A DNA stretch of 18,201 nt from the NCBI GenBank assembly GCA_025869455.1, contig JAOZVT010000152.1, forward strand, positions 1-18,201, written 5' to 3'. The notes beneath the pieces were generated by a model. It ran no database searches, was not told the origin of the DNA, and saw only the letters and a list, made by a program, of their open reading frames with translations. Of the stretch, positions 1-7,361 are shown one piece after another. The position numbers and the translations under genes were made by a program. The DNA is from Prosthecobacter sp. GTDB lineage: Bacteria; Verrucomicrobiota; Verrucomicrobiia; Verrucomicrobiales; Verrucomicrobiaceae. Within the stretch, counting starts at the first letter, position 1, and the number at the start of each line of letters is the position of its first letter.

Positions 1-543
1 GGTTGGCTTAGTTGAGGAATTCATATCAACTAAACAGAGGCAAGTATTCTTTTTTCCAGCTACAATGATCCGTGCAACGACCTCCTTGGACACGCCAAAT
101 AATGATGACATTTGGTTGACTACTGCAATTAGCTGCGTGCCAGTCCTGCGAGCCTCTCCAAGTACGTATTCTTCATCAACTAAAAGAGAGGCGGCGAATT
201 CATTGCAAATTTTCTCTACCTGATAATATTTTTTTGCGTCGCTAAAGGTCTGGGCTGGCTCAAACCAATTGTTTATCAGAACAACATGTCCTAGTTCATG
301 TGCGATCACGAATCTCATTCGTTCTCGCGAAAACCTTACCTTCGCGCTTTTACTAATTCGAATGATAAATTTATCATTCTCATCACGAACTAAATCGGAA
401 CGGCCTATGCACGAGTCCGACTCCAGAAAAATCACACCCATTTTGAGGCCCAAGGCGACGGGATCCACAAAAAGATTCGAGGTTGAACGACGGAGTTCTC
501 TTGCGACTCCTTTCACCCGGACAAGTATTTCTTGTTTATCCAT
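1..543 (-). CDS. ImmA/IrrE-type zinc metallopeptidase (3' end beyond window)
   Basis: The minus strand reads open from an ATG at 543-541 to base 1, giving 181 residues with no stop, so the gene is cut by the window edge. The zinc-peptidase motif HELGH lies at residues 82-86 (VIAHELGHVVL). A likely third ligand, Glu115, sits in CNEFAASLL, the usual ImmA/IrrE (COG2856-like) arrangement. The N-terminal 70 residues look like the small domain that precedes the HExxH helix in this family; no helix-turn-helix is seen in the visible part. Family members cleave repressors or regulators (ImmA on ImmR, IrrE on DdrO). The start codon overlaps the end of the HD gene in ATGGATAA (8 bases), which suggests translational coupling. 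Base composition is AT-rich. The family call is firm; the target is unknown. Confidence 0.85.
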   Translation of the reverse strand, partial: MDKQEILVRVKGVARELRRSTSNLFVDPVALGLKMGVIFLESDSCIGRSDLVRDENDKFIIRISKSAKVRFSRERMRFVIAHELGHVVLINNWFEPAQTFSDAKKYYQVEKICNEFAASLLVDEEYVLGEARRTGTQLIAVVNQMSSLFGVSKEVVARIIVAGKKNTCLCLVDMNSSTKPT

Positions 544-2392
544 TGGTGTGTGAAATTCCTTTCCACGAATACGCACCCATTGGGTACTGCTTGACTTGGG
601 GTGCGTTGTTGGCGGCAATAGGGAGCTTGTCCGTTCTTACACATCCCACAGGTAAATATTTTTGATAATTAGTAATCGCATCATTGATTTCATTCTCAAG
701 AGAATCCGTTTTACCGCGATCTCCGATTAAGAAGCATCCAATCATTTTTCGAAACGCTTTCGCGAAAGAGGGGGAGTCGTTAGCTCGGGTTTTGAGTTGC
801 GGAGAAACAAAAATTTCGAGTCTCCACAAGTCTGCAAACCTTCTAATTTGAGCCGCGCAATGGCCGCCGGCAATCTGGCCCAATCCCTCTACTTCGGCAT
901 CCCACTTTTCAAGGGTGTGAATTGCTTGACCTTGCAGAATTTTCACCTTCTGGATTTTAGCGCTCATGTTTGCGGGTGGGCAATACATGACTACAGAGCC
1001 GTCATCTAGTTCCAGATCCTCTTCAAACATTTTGACCGCCTTAAACCTACGCCGTGCAGCTTCGCGTGCAAAACTAATTTCTTCATCAGGCGAAGCAGCT
1101 TCTTCGCATCGTTGAGCCTCCAGATACCTGCCAAGAAGAAGTTGCCGATTGTCAGGTTTTAACTCATGCCGAGAATGAACCGCGATGGATTTGAATAAGT
1201 TTCTTTGAGATAAATTGGTAAGCAGGAGTTCCGCCACAGGTGCTTTGAACTGTTTGGCGTGATCAATGAAAATACTGATGACCTGTTCGTCTGACACACT
1301 CAGTAGCGACTCTTCTAGAGAGCAGGACCAATTATCTTCCTCGCCCGCCTTTTCTGCGGCGTGCCAAATTTCCATTATTGCGCGTTCCAACATTGCGCAC
1401 GCCGCGCATTTTGTTGGGTGAAAGATGACAGCTTCGAATAAATTATATCTTGCCTCAAGCAGACCTAGAATTGCTGATATCGAATCCCTCTTTGGTCTAT
1501 CTCGATGGCCAAGGGAAACTACTACCTTTTCCTTGTCGGCATCACATGCATCTTTCCGAATTTGGAAGTATTGCAAAATTCGAGACTCCGCTTGCATTGG
1601 TTTACCTATGTGATGCCAGTCTCTATAAAGGTAGTCCAATAAATCTGCGCAGATTGTATTCGCAACAATGTCCATGCATACAGAGAGCCTTAAGCCTGCC
1701 ACTGTGGGAGTTGTGTGCTTTTCACCTTTTCCGATTACTTTGATCAGCAATTCGGTTGCTGTAATGTCTTCTTTCTTTTTGACGTCAAGAAACTTTGCAA
1801 AGTGCAGGTTGATGATATCGGCTAAAGATTCGTCTTGGTTTTGCGAATGCCAATTTTTTTTCTCAAGGACGAGTTTAAGTCTTTTGCGCGCATCATGTTT
1901 TTCTACAAGGCAAATCTCATCTTCTAAGGTATGGCCCGAGGGGAGGTGGCCAATGTCATGCACTAAAGCGGCTAATCGTATGAATCTACGTTCATTGTTT
2001 GAAATGGGTGCTCCCAATCCACAAGCATTCTGCATATCCGTCTTTTTTGCTTTAAGCTGCCCATGATTTTCGTTTATAGATGCACAAATCTGGTCGGCAA
2101 TGTGGGTTACTCCAAGCGCGTGTTCCATACGCTTGTGTGTAGCTCCTCGGTAGACAAAATAAGTCAATCCTAGCTGGTTAATCAGTCCCAAGCGCTGGAA
2201 AGCTGGGTGATTTATTACTAACAATTCCTCCTCGTAGAATTTGACAAATCCATGGATCGGCAAAAAGAACTCCTGATGAATAGGTGGGAGTTCTTTGTCT
2301 TCTACTACCTTCGCAGCCTTCTTTTTGAGATCAGGATCAACACCGCCTGATTGGACTACCTCAAAGAGTTCCTGGGGACTTTGATTGCTCAT
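536..2392 (-). CDS. SAMHD1/YwfO-like HD-domain phosphohydrolase (predicted dNTPase)
   Basis: This 618-residue protein has an HD phosphohydrolase domain of the COG1078/SAMHD1 kind. The N-terminal LPIHGF and QRLGLINQLGL motifs are typical. The metal site reads H91 (RMEH), H145-D146 (LVHDIGH) and D250 (ADLLDYLYRDWHHIG). This last motif matches the SAMHD1 segment carrying D311, Y315 and D319 with identical spacing, giving D250, Y254 and D258. Family members hydrolyse dNTPs to nucleoside and triphosphate. The C-terminal half (about 270-618) is longer than in common COG1078 proteins and is not assigned. The gene starts 40 bases after nrdA ends and overlaps the following peptidase gene. It is AT-rich compared with nrdA. 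Function as a dNTPase is inferred from motifs; substrate range and effector sites cannot be read. A defence role is possible. Confidence 0.85.
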   Translation of the reverse strand: MSNQSPQELFEVVQSGGVDPDLKKKAAKVVEDKELPPIHQEFFLPIHGFVKFYEEELLVINHPAFQRLGLINQLGLTYFVYRGATHKRMEHALGVTHIADQICASINENHGQLKAKKTDMQNACGLGAPISNNERRFIRLAALVHDIGHLPSGHTLEDEICLVEKHDARKRLKLVLEKKNWHSQNQDESLADIINLHFAKFLDVKKKEDITATELLIKVIGKGEKHTTPTVAGLRLSVCMDIVANTICADLLDYLYRDWHHIGKPMQAESRILQYFQIRKDACDADKEKVVVSLGHRDRPKRDSISAILGLLEARYNLFEAVIFHPTKCAACAMLERAIMEIWHAAEKAGEEDNWSCSLEESLLSVSDEQVISIFIDHAKQFKAPVAELLLTNLSQRNLFKSIAVHSRHELKPDNRQLLLGRYLEAQRCEEAASPDEEISFAREAARRRFKAVKMFEEDLELDDGSVVMYCPPANMSAKIQKVKILQGQAIHTLEKWDAEVEGLGQIAGGHCAAQIRRFADLWRLEIFVSPQLKTRANDSPSFAKAFRKMIGCFLIGDRGKTDSLENEINDAITNYQKYLPVGCVRTDKLPIAANNAPQVKQYPMGAYSWKGISHTNG

Positions 2393-2432
2393 GACGTTTT
2401 TTTGGTGTTGATTGCTACGAATTAGTTATAGC
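2393..2432 (-). other. nrdA-HD gene junction, composition breakpoint
   Basis: These 40 bases separate the nrdA stop codon from the HD gene start. On the minus strand they contain TATAAC and an A-run just before the ATG, but no clear -35 element, no Shine-Dalgarno sequence and no hairpin terminator. Read-through from nrdA is therefore possible. GC-rich sequence on the nrdA side changes to AT-rich sequence on the other side at this point. Confidence 0.5.
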
Positions 2433-5400
2433 TCACTGACAAGCCTCACAAGTCCCACCATTCCGCATGGCTTCGATGGAGCAGGCTTGGATCTGTTCTT
2501 CGGTGTAGGCAGCGGCTTTGGTGTGATCTTGGCCGACGATGCCGCGCATTTCCTTCTTCACTTCGACATCGGCTTTTTCGATGTTGGAGGCGGAGCGGGT
2601 GCGCAGGTAGTAGGTGGTTTTGAGGCCTTTTTTCCAGGCTCCGCGATACATGTGGGAGAGGGTGCGCATGTCGCTTTCTCCGCAGAAGAGGTTGACGGAT
2701 TGGGATTGATCTATCCACTTTTGACGGCGGGCAGCGGCGTCGATGAGCCAGCTCCAGTCGATGCTGAAGGCGGTGGCGTAGCGGCGCTTGAGGTCCACGG
2801 GGATTTCTTCGATGCCTTCGATCTCGCCATCCATGTACTTGAGCTTGTTCTGCACGTCGGAGGTCCAGAGGCCGCGTTTTTTGAGGTCACGGATGAGGTA
2901 GGGGTTCAGGAGCATGAAGTCGCCGCTGAGGTTGGACTTCACGAGCATGTTGCTCATGAGGGGCTCGATGCAGGGGCTGGAGCCCATGATGTTGGAGATG
3001 GTGGCCGTGGGGGCGATGGCGAGGACGTTGCTGTTGCGCATGCCGTGCTTGGCGATTTTGGCGCGCAGCGCACTCCAGTCCATCTTGCCACCACGGGGGA
3101 CATCGATCTCCAGGCCGCGTTCTTGGGCCAGAAGGTCCACGGTGTCTTGGGGAAGGAGGCCGCGATCCCATTTGCTGCCTTTGTAGCTGGAGTAGGTGCC
3201 TTTTTCGGCGGCTACGTCACTGCTGGCTTCATAGGCATAGTAGGCGACGGCTTCCATGAATTCGTCGTTGAATTCGACGGCTTCTTTGGAGGCGAAGGGG
3301 ATGCCTTTGCGATAGAGGGCGTATTGCAGACCCATGACGCCGAGGCCGATGGGGCGGTGGCGTTCGTTGGAGGTGCGGGCGGCTTCGGTGGGGTAGAAGT
3401 TGATGTCGATGACGTTGTCCAGCATGCGCACGGCGGTGCGGATGGTTTCGCGCAGCTTGGTGTGGTCAATGTTGCCTGCGTCGTCCAGGTGGTTGTCGAT
3501 GAGGACGGAGCCGAGGTTGCAGACGGCGGTTTCATCCGCGCTGGTGTTCAGGGTGATCTCCGTGCAGAGGTTGCTGCTGTGGATGACGCCGACGTGGTCC
3601 TGGGGACTGCGGACGTTGCAAGGGTCTTTGAAGGTGATCCACGGGTGACCGGTTTCGAAGATGGACTTGAGCATCTTTTTCCAGAGGTCCAGGGCTTCGA
3701 CTTCTTTGGAGAAGATTTTGCCTGCCTTGGCTAGGGCTTCGTATTCGGCGTAGCGTTTTTCGAAGGCGGAGCCGTAGAGATCATGCAGGTCTGCCACTTC
3801 ATTGGCGCGGAAGAGGGTCCAGACACCACGGGACTCCATGCGTTTCATGAAGAGGTCCGGGATCCAGTTCGCCGTATTCAGGTCATGCGTGCGGCGGCGT
3901 TCGTCGCCCGTATTGACGCGGAGCTGGAGGAAGTCTTCGATGTCGTTATGCCACACTTCTAGGTAGGCGCAGCCTGAGCCACGGCGTTTGCCGCCTTGGT
4001 TCACGGCGATGAGCTGGTCATTGTGCAGCTTCAGGAAGGGGATGACGCCCTGGCTTTCACCATTGGTGCCTTTGATGTAGCCGCCGGTGCCACGGACGCT
4101 GGTCCAGGAGCCGCCGAGCCCGCCTGCCCATTTGGAAAGGAAGGCGTTTTCGGCGATGCCACGGATCATGATGGACTCGATGCTGTCATCCACTTTGTAG
4201 AGGTAGCAGGAGCTGAGCTGGCTGTGCAGGGTGCCGCTGTTAAAGAGGGTAGGGGTGCTGGAGCAGAAGCGACGGCCTTTGTACAGTTTGTACAGGGCGA
4301 TGATTTTTTCCTCGGGGTTTTCTTCGCGAATGCAGAGGCCCATGGCCACGCGCATCCAGAAGAGCTGGGGGGTTTCCAGGCGCTTGCTGGGCTTGACCTT
4401 TTTATCCACGATCAAGTAGCGATCATAGAGGGTCTGGATGCCGAGGAAGTCGAAGTCGAGATCGGCGGTGGGTTCCAGGGCGTCAGCCAGCCTGTCCAGA
4501 TCATACTCCAGCAGGCGGGGGCTGATGCGGTCGATATCCACGCCACGGGCGAGGTTGCGGCGGAAGGCGCGGCGGTGGAAGTCACGGAGGGCTTCGATGC
4601 CGTCACGGACGATGTCCCAGCCGAGGACTTCTTCATACATGTAGCTGAGACGGATGCGGGCTGCGAACTTGGCAAAGTCCGCGTCTTTTTGCATCAGGGT
4701 CTTGGCATTGAGGATGACGGTCTGCTTCAGGTGATCCAGCGTGATGTCGGAATTCAGGGAGCGGCGGAGCTCCATTTCGATCTCATGGCGGGAGAGGCAG
4801 AGATCCAGCCCGAGCATGGCGAAGTCGATGCGCTTTTTGAGGTCCTGGCCATCCCAGAGGAAGGTTTCGGTGGGGCTGGCTTTGACGACGATGAGGGCCT
4901 GCTGCTGTTCGCTATCGTGATCGTTGGCGATTTCGGCGGCTTCTTCATCCGTCTCGCGCATTTTGGAGCGGAGGGCGCGGTATTGAATGTAGGCACGGGC
5001 GACTTTGAAGAAGCCCTGCTTCATGAGCTCTTCTTCGACGAGGTTCTGCACGTCTTCGATGTGCATGAACTGCTTGTTTTCCTCCGCGACGTGGCGGCTG
5101 ACGGCCTCGGCCACCTGGACGGCGGGGGAGGAGTCCATTTCCATGGAGAGGAAGCCTTTACGGACGGCGATTTCGATCTTGTTATGGTTCCAAGGGACGA
5201 GCTGGCCGCTGCGGCGGATGACTTTGGTGCTCACGATGAGGGGCTGCGGCAGGTTGTTATCGGCAATGCTGTCATACTCCGTACGTTTGCGGCGCTCCGC
5301 GAGACTGCGGGCGATGTCGTGCGCATTGTGGCGGACGAGGGCACGCTCGATGCAGTGATAGATGTCTTTGCCGCTGAGGGTGGCCGCGTCGCCCTCTCCC

Positions 5401-5726
5401 TGGGCGAGTTGGGCGGTGCGCTGCTGGAGTTCATCTGCCACGGCGCGTGAGATGGTCTGGACGAGCTGCTGATTTTTCTCGTTGTAGATGTCCTTCTCTT
5501 TTTGACGTGCCATGAACAAGTCTGCGAGGGCGCTGCCGACGGTATCGGCAATTTCACCCATGTCGAAGTCGCGTTCATCCCCACCGACGTTCACCTTGAT
5601 GGCGGCGGCATTGGAATCACCTACACCGACGGTCAGCGCGCTCCATTCGAAGCTGGGCTTTTGGTCTTTCGGGGTGTGGGCGACTCTTTTGAGTTCCTTA
5701 TCTTCGTGGAGTAGGTCCTTGATCAT
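2433..5726 (-). CDS. nrdA: Ribonucleoside-diphosphate reductase, large (alpha) subunit with multiple ATP-cone regions
   Basis: The large subunit reduces ribonucleotides to deoxyribonucleotides with NrdB as radical partner. From the ATG at 5726-5724 it is 1097 residues. Visible catalytic parts are the active-site Cys507 (SSCYLY), the NxCxE motif with N719, thiyl-radical Cys721 and Glu723, partner Cys736 (VCNLGS), the PTATIS phosphate loop, the radical-relay pair Tyr1039-Tyr1040, and the C-terminal redox arm C1093-E-A-C1096-Q. Ahead of the catalytic barrel lie a clear ATP-cone (about 167-255), a diverged cone-like region before it (about 30-145) and another cone-like stretch after it (about 278-365), which aligns with the N-terminal cone of E. 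coli NrdA. The frame stays open to a GTG at 5819, but the ATG at residue 32 of that frame starts a more plausible N-terminus. No Shine-Dalgarno sequence is evident. It lies 111 bases after nrdB and is probably co-transcribed. Confidence 0.97.
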   Translation of the reverse strand: MIKDLLHEDKELKRVAHTPKDQKPSFEWSALTVGVGDSNAAAIKVNVGGDERDFDMGEIADTVGSALADLFMARQKEKDIYNEKNQQLVQTISRAVADELQQRTAQLAQGEGDAATLSGKDIYHCIERALVRHNAHDIARSLAERRKRTEYDSIADNNLPQPLIVSTKVIRRSGQLVPWNHNKIEIAVRKGFLSMEMDSSPAVQVAEAVSRHVAEENKQFMHIEDVQNLVEEELMKQGFFKVARAYIQYRALRSKMRETDEEAAEIANDHDSEQQQALIVVKASPTETFLWDGQDLKKRIDFAMLGLDLCLSRHEIEMELRRSLNSDITLDHLKQTVILNAKTLMQKDADFAKFAARIRLSYMYEEVLGWDIVRDGIEALRDFHRRAFRRNLARGVDIDRISPRLLEYDLDRLADALEPTADLDFDFLGIQTLYDRYLIVDKKVKPSKRLETPQLFWMRVAMGLCIREENPEEKIIALYKLYKGRRFCSSTPTLFNSGTLHSQLSSCYLYKVDDSIESIMIRGIAENAFLSKWAGGLGGSWTSVRGTGGYIKGTNGESQGVIPFLKLHNDQLIAVNQGGKRRGSGCAYLEVWHNDIEDFLQLRVNTGDERRRTHDLNTANWIPDLFMKRMESRGVWTLFRANEVADLHDLYGSAFEKRYAEYEALAKAGKIFSKEVEALDLWKKMLKSIFETGHPWITFKDPCNVRSPQDHVGVIHSSNLCTEITLNTSADETAVCNLGSVLIDNHLDDAGNIDHTKLRETIRTAVRMLDNVIDINFYPTEAARTSNERHRPIGLGVMGLQYALYRKGIPFASKEAVEFNDEFMEAVAYYAYEASSDVAAEKGTYSSYKGSKWDRGLLPQDTVDLLAQERGLEIDVPRGGKMDWSALRAKIAKHGMRNSNVLAIAPTATISNIMGSSPCIEPLMSNMLVKSNLSGDFMLLNPYLIRDLKKRGLWTSDVQNKLKYMDGEIEGIEEIPVDLKRRYATAFSIDWSWLIDAAARRQKWIDQSQSVNLFCGESDMRTLSHMYRGAWKKGLKTTYYLRTRSASNIEKADVEVKKEMRGIVGQDHTKAAAYTEEQIQACSIEAMRNGGTCEACQ

Positions 5727-5837
5727 GGCGGGAGAGGGATCGGGATTGAGGTTGATTAAGGTCAGCGAGGCAATTTGGAGGATGACAAACCCACACTGGA
5801 GGGGTTTCCAGCGGGACACTCCATCCTGGGAGATTCG
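5727..5837 (-). other. nrdB-nrdA intergenic spacer
   Basis: This 111-base spacer has no separate gene. It contains an in-frame GTG 93 bases before the chosen nrdA start, and a small inverted repeat, CTGGA-6-TCCAG, at 5796-5811. That repeat is too short and lacks a T-run, so it is not called a terminator. Confidence 0.4.
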
Positions 5838-6920
5838 TTACAGGTCGTCGTCGTCGCAGGTGGTCAGAGAGGAAGATTTTTGGTAATCCGTGACCTTGCC
5901 TTCGAAGAAGTTTTGCTCTTTGCGGACGTCCATCATTTCCGCCAGCCAAGGCAGCGGATTGGTGACGCCAGGATTCAGCGCGGGGAGGCCGCAACCAGCG
6001 AGGCGGCGGTCAGCGATGAAGTCCGTATAACGTTCGAATTCGTCAGCACTGAGACCCACGGCATTGACGGGGAGGCAGTCACGGATGAATTCTTTTTCTA
6101 GTGCCACGGCCTCGCGCATGGTTTCGACGAGGTTTTCGCGGAATTCTGGGGTCCAGATGTCTGGGTTTTCCTCAATGAGATCCATGAAGAGATTCCGGAA
6201 AACCTCAATGTGGTTAGACTCATCCCGCAGGGTATAACGGAACATTTGACCAATGCCTGGGAATTTATTTTGGCGGTAAAGGCTGAGGATCATGCCAAAG
6301 AGGCCATAGAACTGGGTGCCTTCCATGCACTGGCCGAAGACGAAGATGTTTTTGGCCAGGAGTTGCTTGTTCTCCAGTTTGGTGAGGTCCAGTTCACGGC
6401 GGAGGTTGTTCGAGTGTTTGGTAACGAACTCGTTTTTCCGCACGATGGTTGGGATCTGCTCAAACATGGCCTCGCATTCGTGCGGATTGATTCCGAGACT
6501 GGAGATCATGTACAAGAGGGAATCCGCGTGGATGTTTTCTTCATGCGCATGACGGCCCAGGACGAGCTTCAGTTCTGGCGCGGTGACGAGTTCACGGACG
6601 ACGTGCTGGACATTGTCACCGACGATTCCTTCCGCTGCGCTGAAGTAACCGATGCCCATCATGATGATCCAGCGCTCATTTTCAGAGACTTCGTGGGAGC
6701 GCCACTGCTCCACATCTTTCTGCATCTGGATGTCTTCAGGCTCCCAATGGTTGGCCTTCATGACGCGGTAGAGGTCATAAGCCCACTGATATTTCAGGGG
6801 GAGAAGATTGAAGGTCATGGTCTGGCGGCCATTGATGACTTTTTTGGCGGCAAAGGCGGCTTCGGCCTTGTCTTGGTCCAGGGGGAACTCGCGGTTGCCA
6901 ATTTTGTAGGTCTTTTCCAT
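5838..6920 (-). CDS. nrdB: Ribonucleoside-diphosphate reductase, small (beta) subunit, tyrosine-less (class Ic-like)
   Basis: This 360-residue ferritin-like R2 subunit generates the oxidant passed to NrdA. All six metal ligands can be placed: E97 (FSAAEG), E128 and H131 (HEENIH), E200 (CMEG), E234 and H237 (DESNH). The first ligand is Glu rather than Asp, as in Chlamydia. The residue four after H131, which is the radical tyrosine in E. coli R2 (Y122) and Phe127 in C. trachomatis, is Leu135 here. This places it in the R2c group, where a Mn/Fe centre replaces the tyrosyl radical; metal content here is inference. Tyr346 near the C-terminus probably serves the electron-relay role of E. coli Y356. 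The protein ends in an acidic CDDDDL tail. It is the first gene of the nrdBA unit. Confidence 0.96.
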   Translation of the reverse strand: MEKTYKIGNREFPLDQDKAEAAFAAKKVINGRQTMTFNLLPLKYQWAYDLYRVMKANHWEPEDIQMQKDVEQWRSHEVSENERWIIMMGIGYFSAAEGIVGDNVQHVVRELVTAPELKLVLGRHAHEENIHADSLLYMISSLGINPHECEAMFEQIPTIVRKNEFVTKHSNNLRRELDLTKLENKQLLAKNIFVFGQCMEGTQFYGLFGMILSLYRQNKFPGIGQMFRYTLRDESNHIEVFRNLFMDLIEENPDIWTPEFRENLVETMREAVALEKEFIRDCLPVNAVGLSADEFERYTDFIADRRLAGCGLPALNPGVTNPLPWLAEMMDVRKEQNFFEGKVTDYQKSSSLTTCDDDDL

Positions 6921-7000
6921 GAGGGGTCAGAATCGGGTTGAAAAGTGCGAAACAGTTGAATTTAAAGGGAACGGGAAAGAAAAACCGGCCCACACGATAA

Positions 7001-7016
7001 CTACCAGATATAGCGC
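7001..7016 (-). promoter_or_regulatory. NrdR-box-like site 2 (nrdB-proximal)
   Basis: The 16-mer CTACCAGATATAGCGC matches the NrdR consensus (acaCwAtATaTwGtgt) at about 10 of 16 positions, including the C-A-AT-T-G core. It lies 33 bases, about three helical turns, from the stronger box at 7034-7049, which is the pairing expected of NrdR operators. On its own it would be weak. Confidence 0.55.
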
Positions 7017-7026
7017 GGGCCGGGGT

Positions 7027-7057
7027 GTATAATGCACAACATGTTGTGTTTGGCCAA
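7027..7057 (-). promoter_or_regulatory. Candidate nrdB promoter
   Basis: Read on the minus strand, TTGGCC (7057-7052) is followed 17 bases later by CATTAT, which runs into TTATAC (7034-7027). These could serve as -35 and -10 elements. The perfect palindrome of NrdR box 1 fills the spacer, as expected for a repressor site. Transcription would start about 100 bases before the nrdB ATG. Confidence 0.4.
7034..7049. promoter_or_regulatory. NrdR-box-like site 1 (perfect palindrome)
   Basis: GCACAACATGTTGTGT matches the NrdR consensus at 13 of 16 positions. Its inner 14 bases, 7035-7048, form a perfect palindrome (CACAACATGTTGTG). NrdR is the ATP-cone repressor of ribonucleotide reductase genes in many bacteria. 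The location between candidate -35 and -10 elements of nrdB supports a repressor role. Confidence 0.7.
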
Positions 7058-7133
7058 GATGTTTTTGCCCCACCCTGGCTGTTGGGAATGTTTCACAACG
7101 CAGCGCCAAGCGTTCCACAGGAATAAAATAATT

Positions 7134-7162
7134 TTGACGTTAAAATGGCGAAACCGACACTA
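7134..7162 (+). promoter_or_regulatory. Weak candidate secG promoter
   Basis: TTGACG at 7134-7139 is a good -35 match. The hexamer 17 bases later, ACACTA, is a poor -10. It would leave a leader of about 190 bases before secG. Low support. Confidence 0.25.
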
Positions 7163-7213
7163 ACTTTTGATAATTTTCGCAAAAAAGAACGAATACCTTC
7201 AAAACCAACGCAT

Positions 7214-7222
7214 TGTGAATAA
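7214..7222 (-). promoter_or_regulatory. Consensus DnaA box
   Basis: TTATTCACA on the minus strand is an exact match to TTATNCACA. Two degenerate copies lie on the plus strand: TGTTTCACA at 7089-7097 (7 of 9) and CGTTCCACA at 7111-7119 (6 of 9). In E. coli, DnaA regulates nrdAB through such boxes, so the position upstream of nrdB is suggestive. A chance match is possible. Confidence 0.35.
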
Positions 7223-7361
7223 CTATGTGTGGAGGCTGTCACACACGGGGTTTTTTGCCTTTTTTTATTTTAACGAATAATGTCTGAAATTGTTCTAACC
7301 GAGAGGTCTGAATAGAAGACGCTTGCCAAAGAGACGTCTTCCCCCATATTCGCCGCCCCTT

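Larger units (their letters stand above)
6921..7361. other. Intergenic regulatory region between divergent nrdB and secG
   Basis: No gene is supported in these 441 bases. The half nearer nrdB holds two NrdR-box-like sites and a candidate nrdB promoter. The half nearer secG holds a consensus DnaA box, T- and A-rich tracts around 7187-7275, and a TTGACG hexamer at 7134-7139. An 11-codon ATG frame at 7279-7314 is too short to support. Confidence 0.7.

Noticed and set aside
269..553. 94-codon plus-strand frame at the left end
   Set aside because: It lies opposite the ImmA/IrrE-type gene, which has a clear HELGH motif on the minus strand.
2412..3734. 440-codon open frame on the plus strand opposite nrdA
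   Set aside because: Its translation is a Gly/Ala/Val/Asp-rich string with no family resemblance, a typical antisense shadow of a GC-rich coding region. nrdA is certain on the other strand.
3996..5450. 484-codon open frame on the plus strand opposite nrdA
   Set aside because: Same reason: a shadow of nrdA codon usage with no start signals.
2433..5726. Class II (B12-dependent) ribonucleotide reductase
   Set aside because: The adjacent nrdB, the Tyr-Tyr relay pair and the C-terminal Cys pair fit class I with a partner subunit.
5727..5819. N-terminal extension of NrdA from a GTG at 5819
   Set aside because: The 31 extra residues do not resemble NrdA, there is no Shine-Dalgarno sequence, and a plain ATG follows at 5726.
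6210..6941. 243-codon plus-strand frame opposite nrdB
   Set aside because: Antisense shadow of nrdB; nrdB has all metal ligands.
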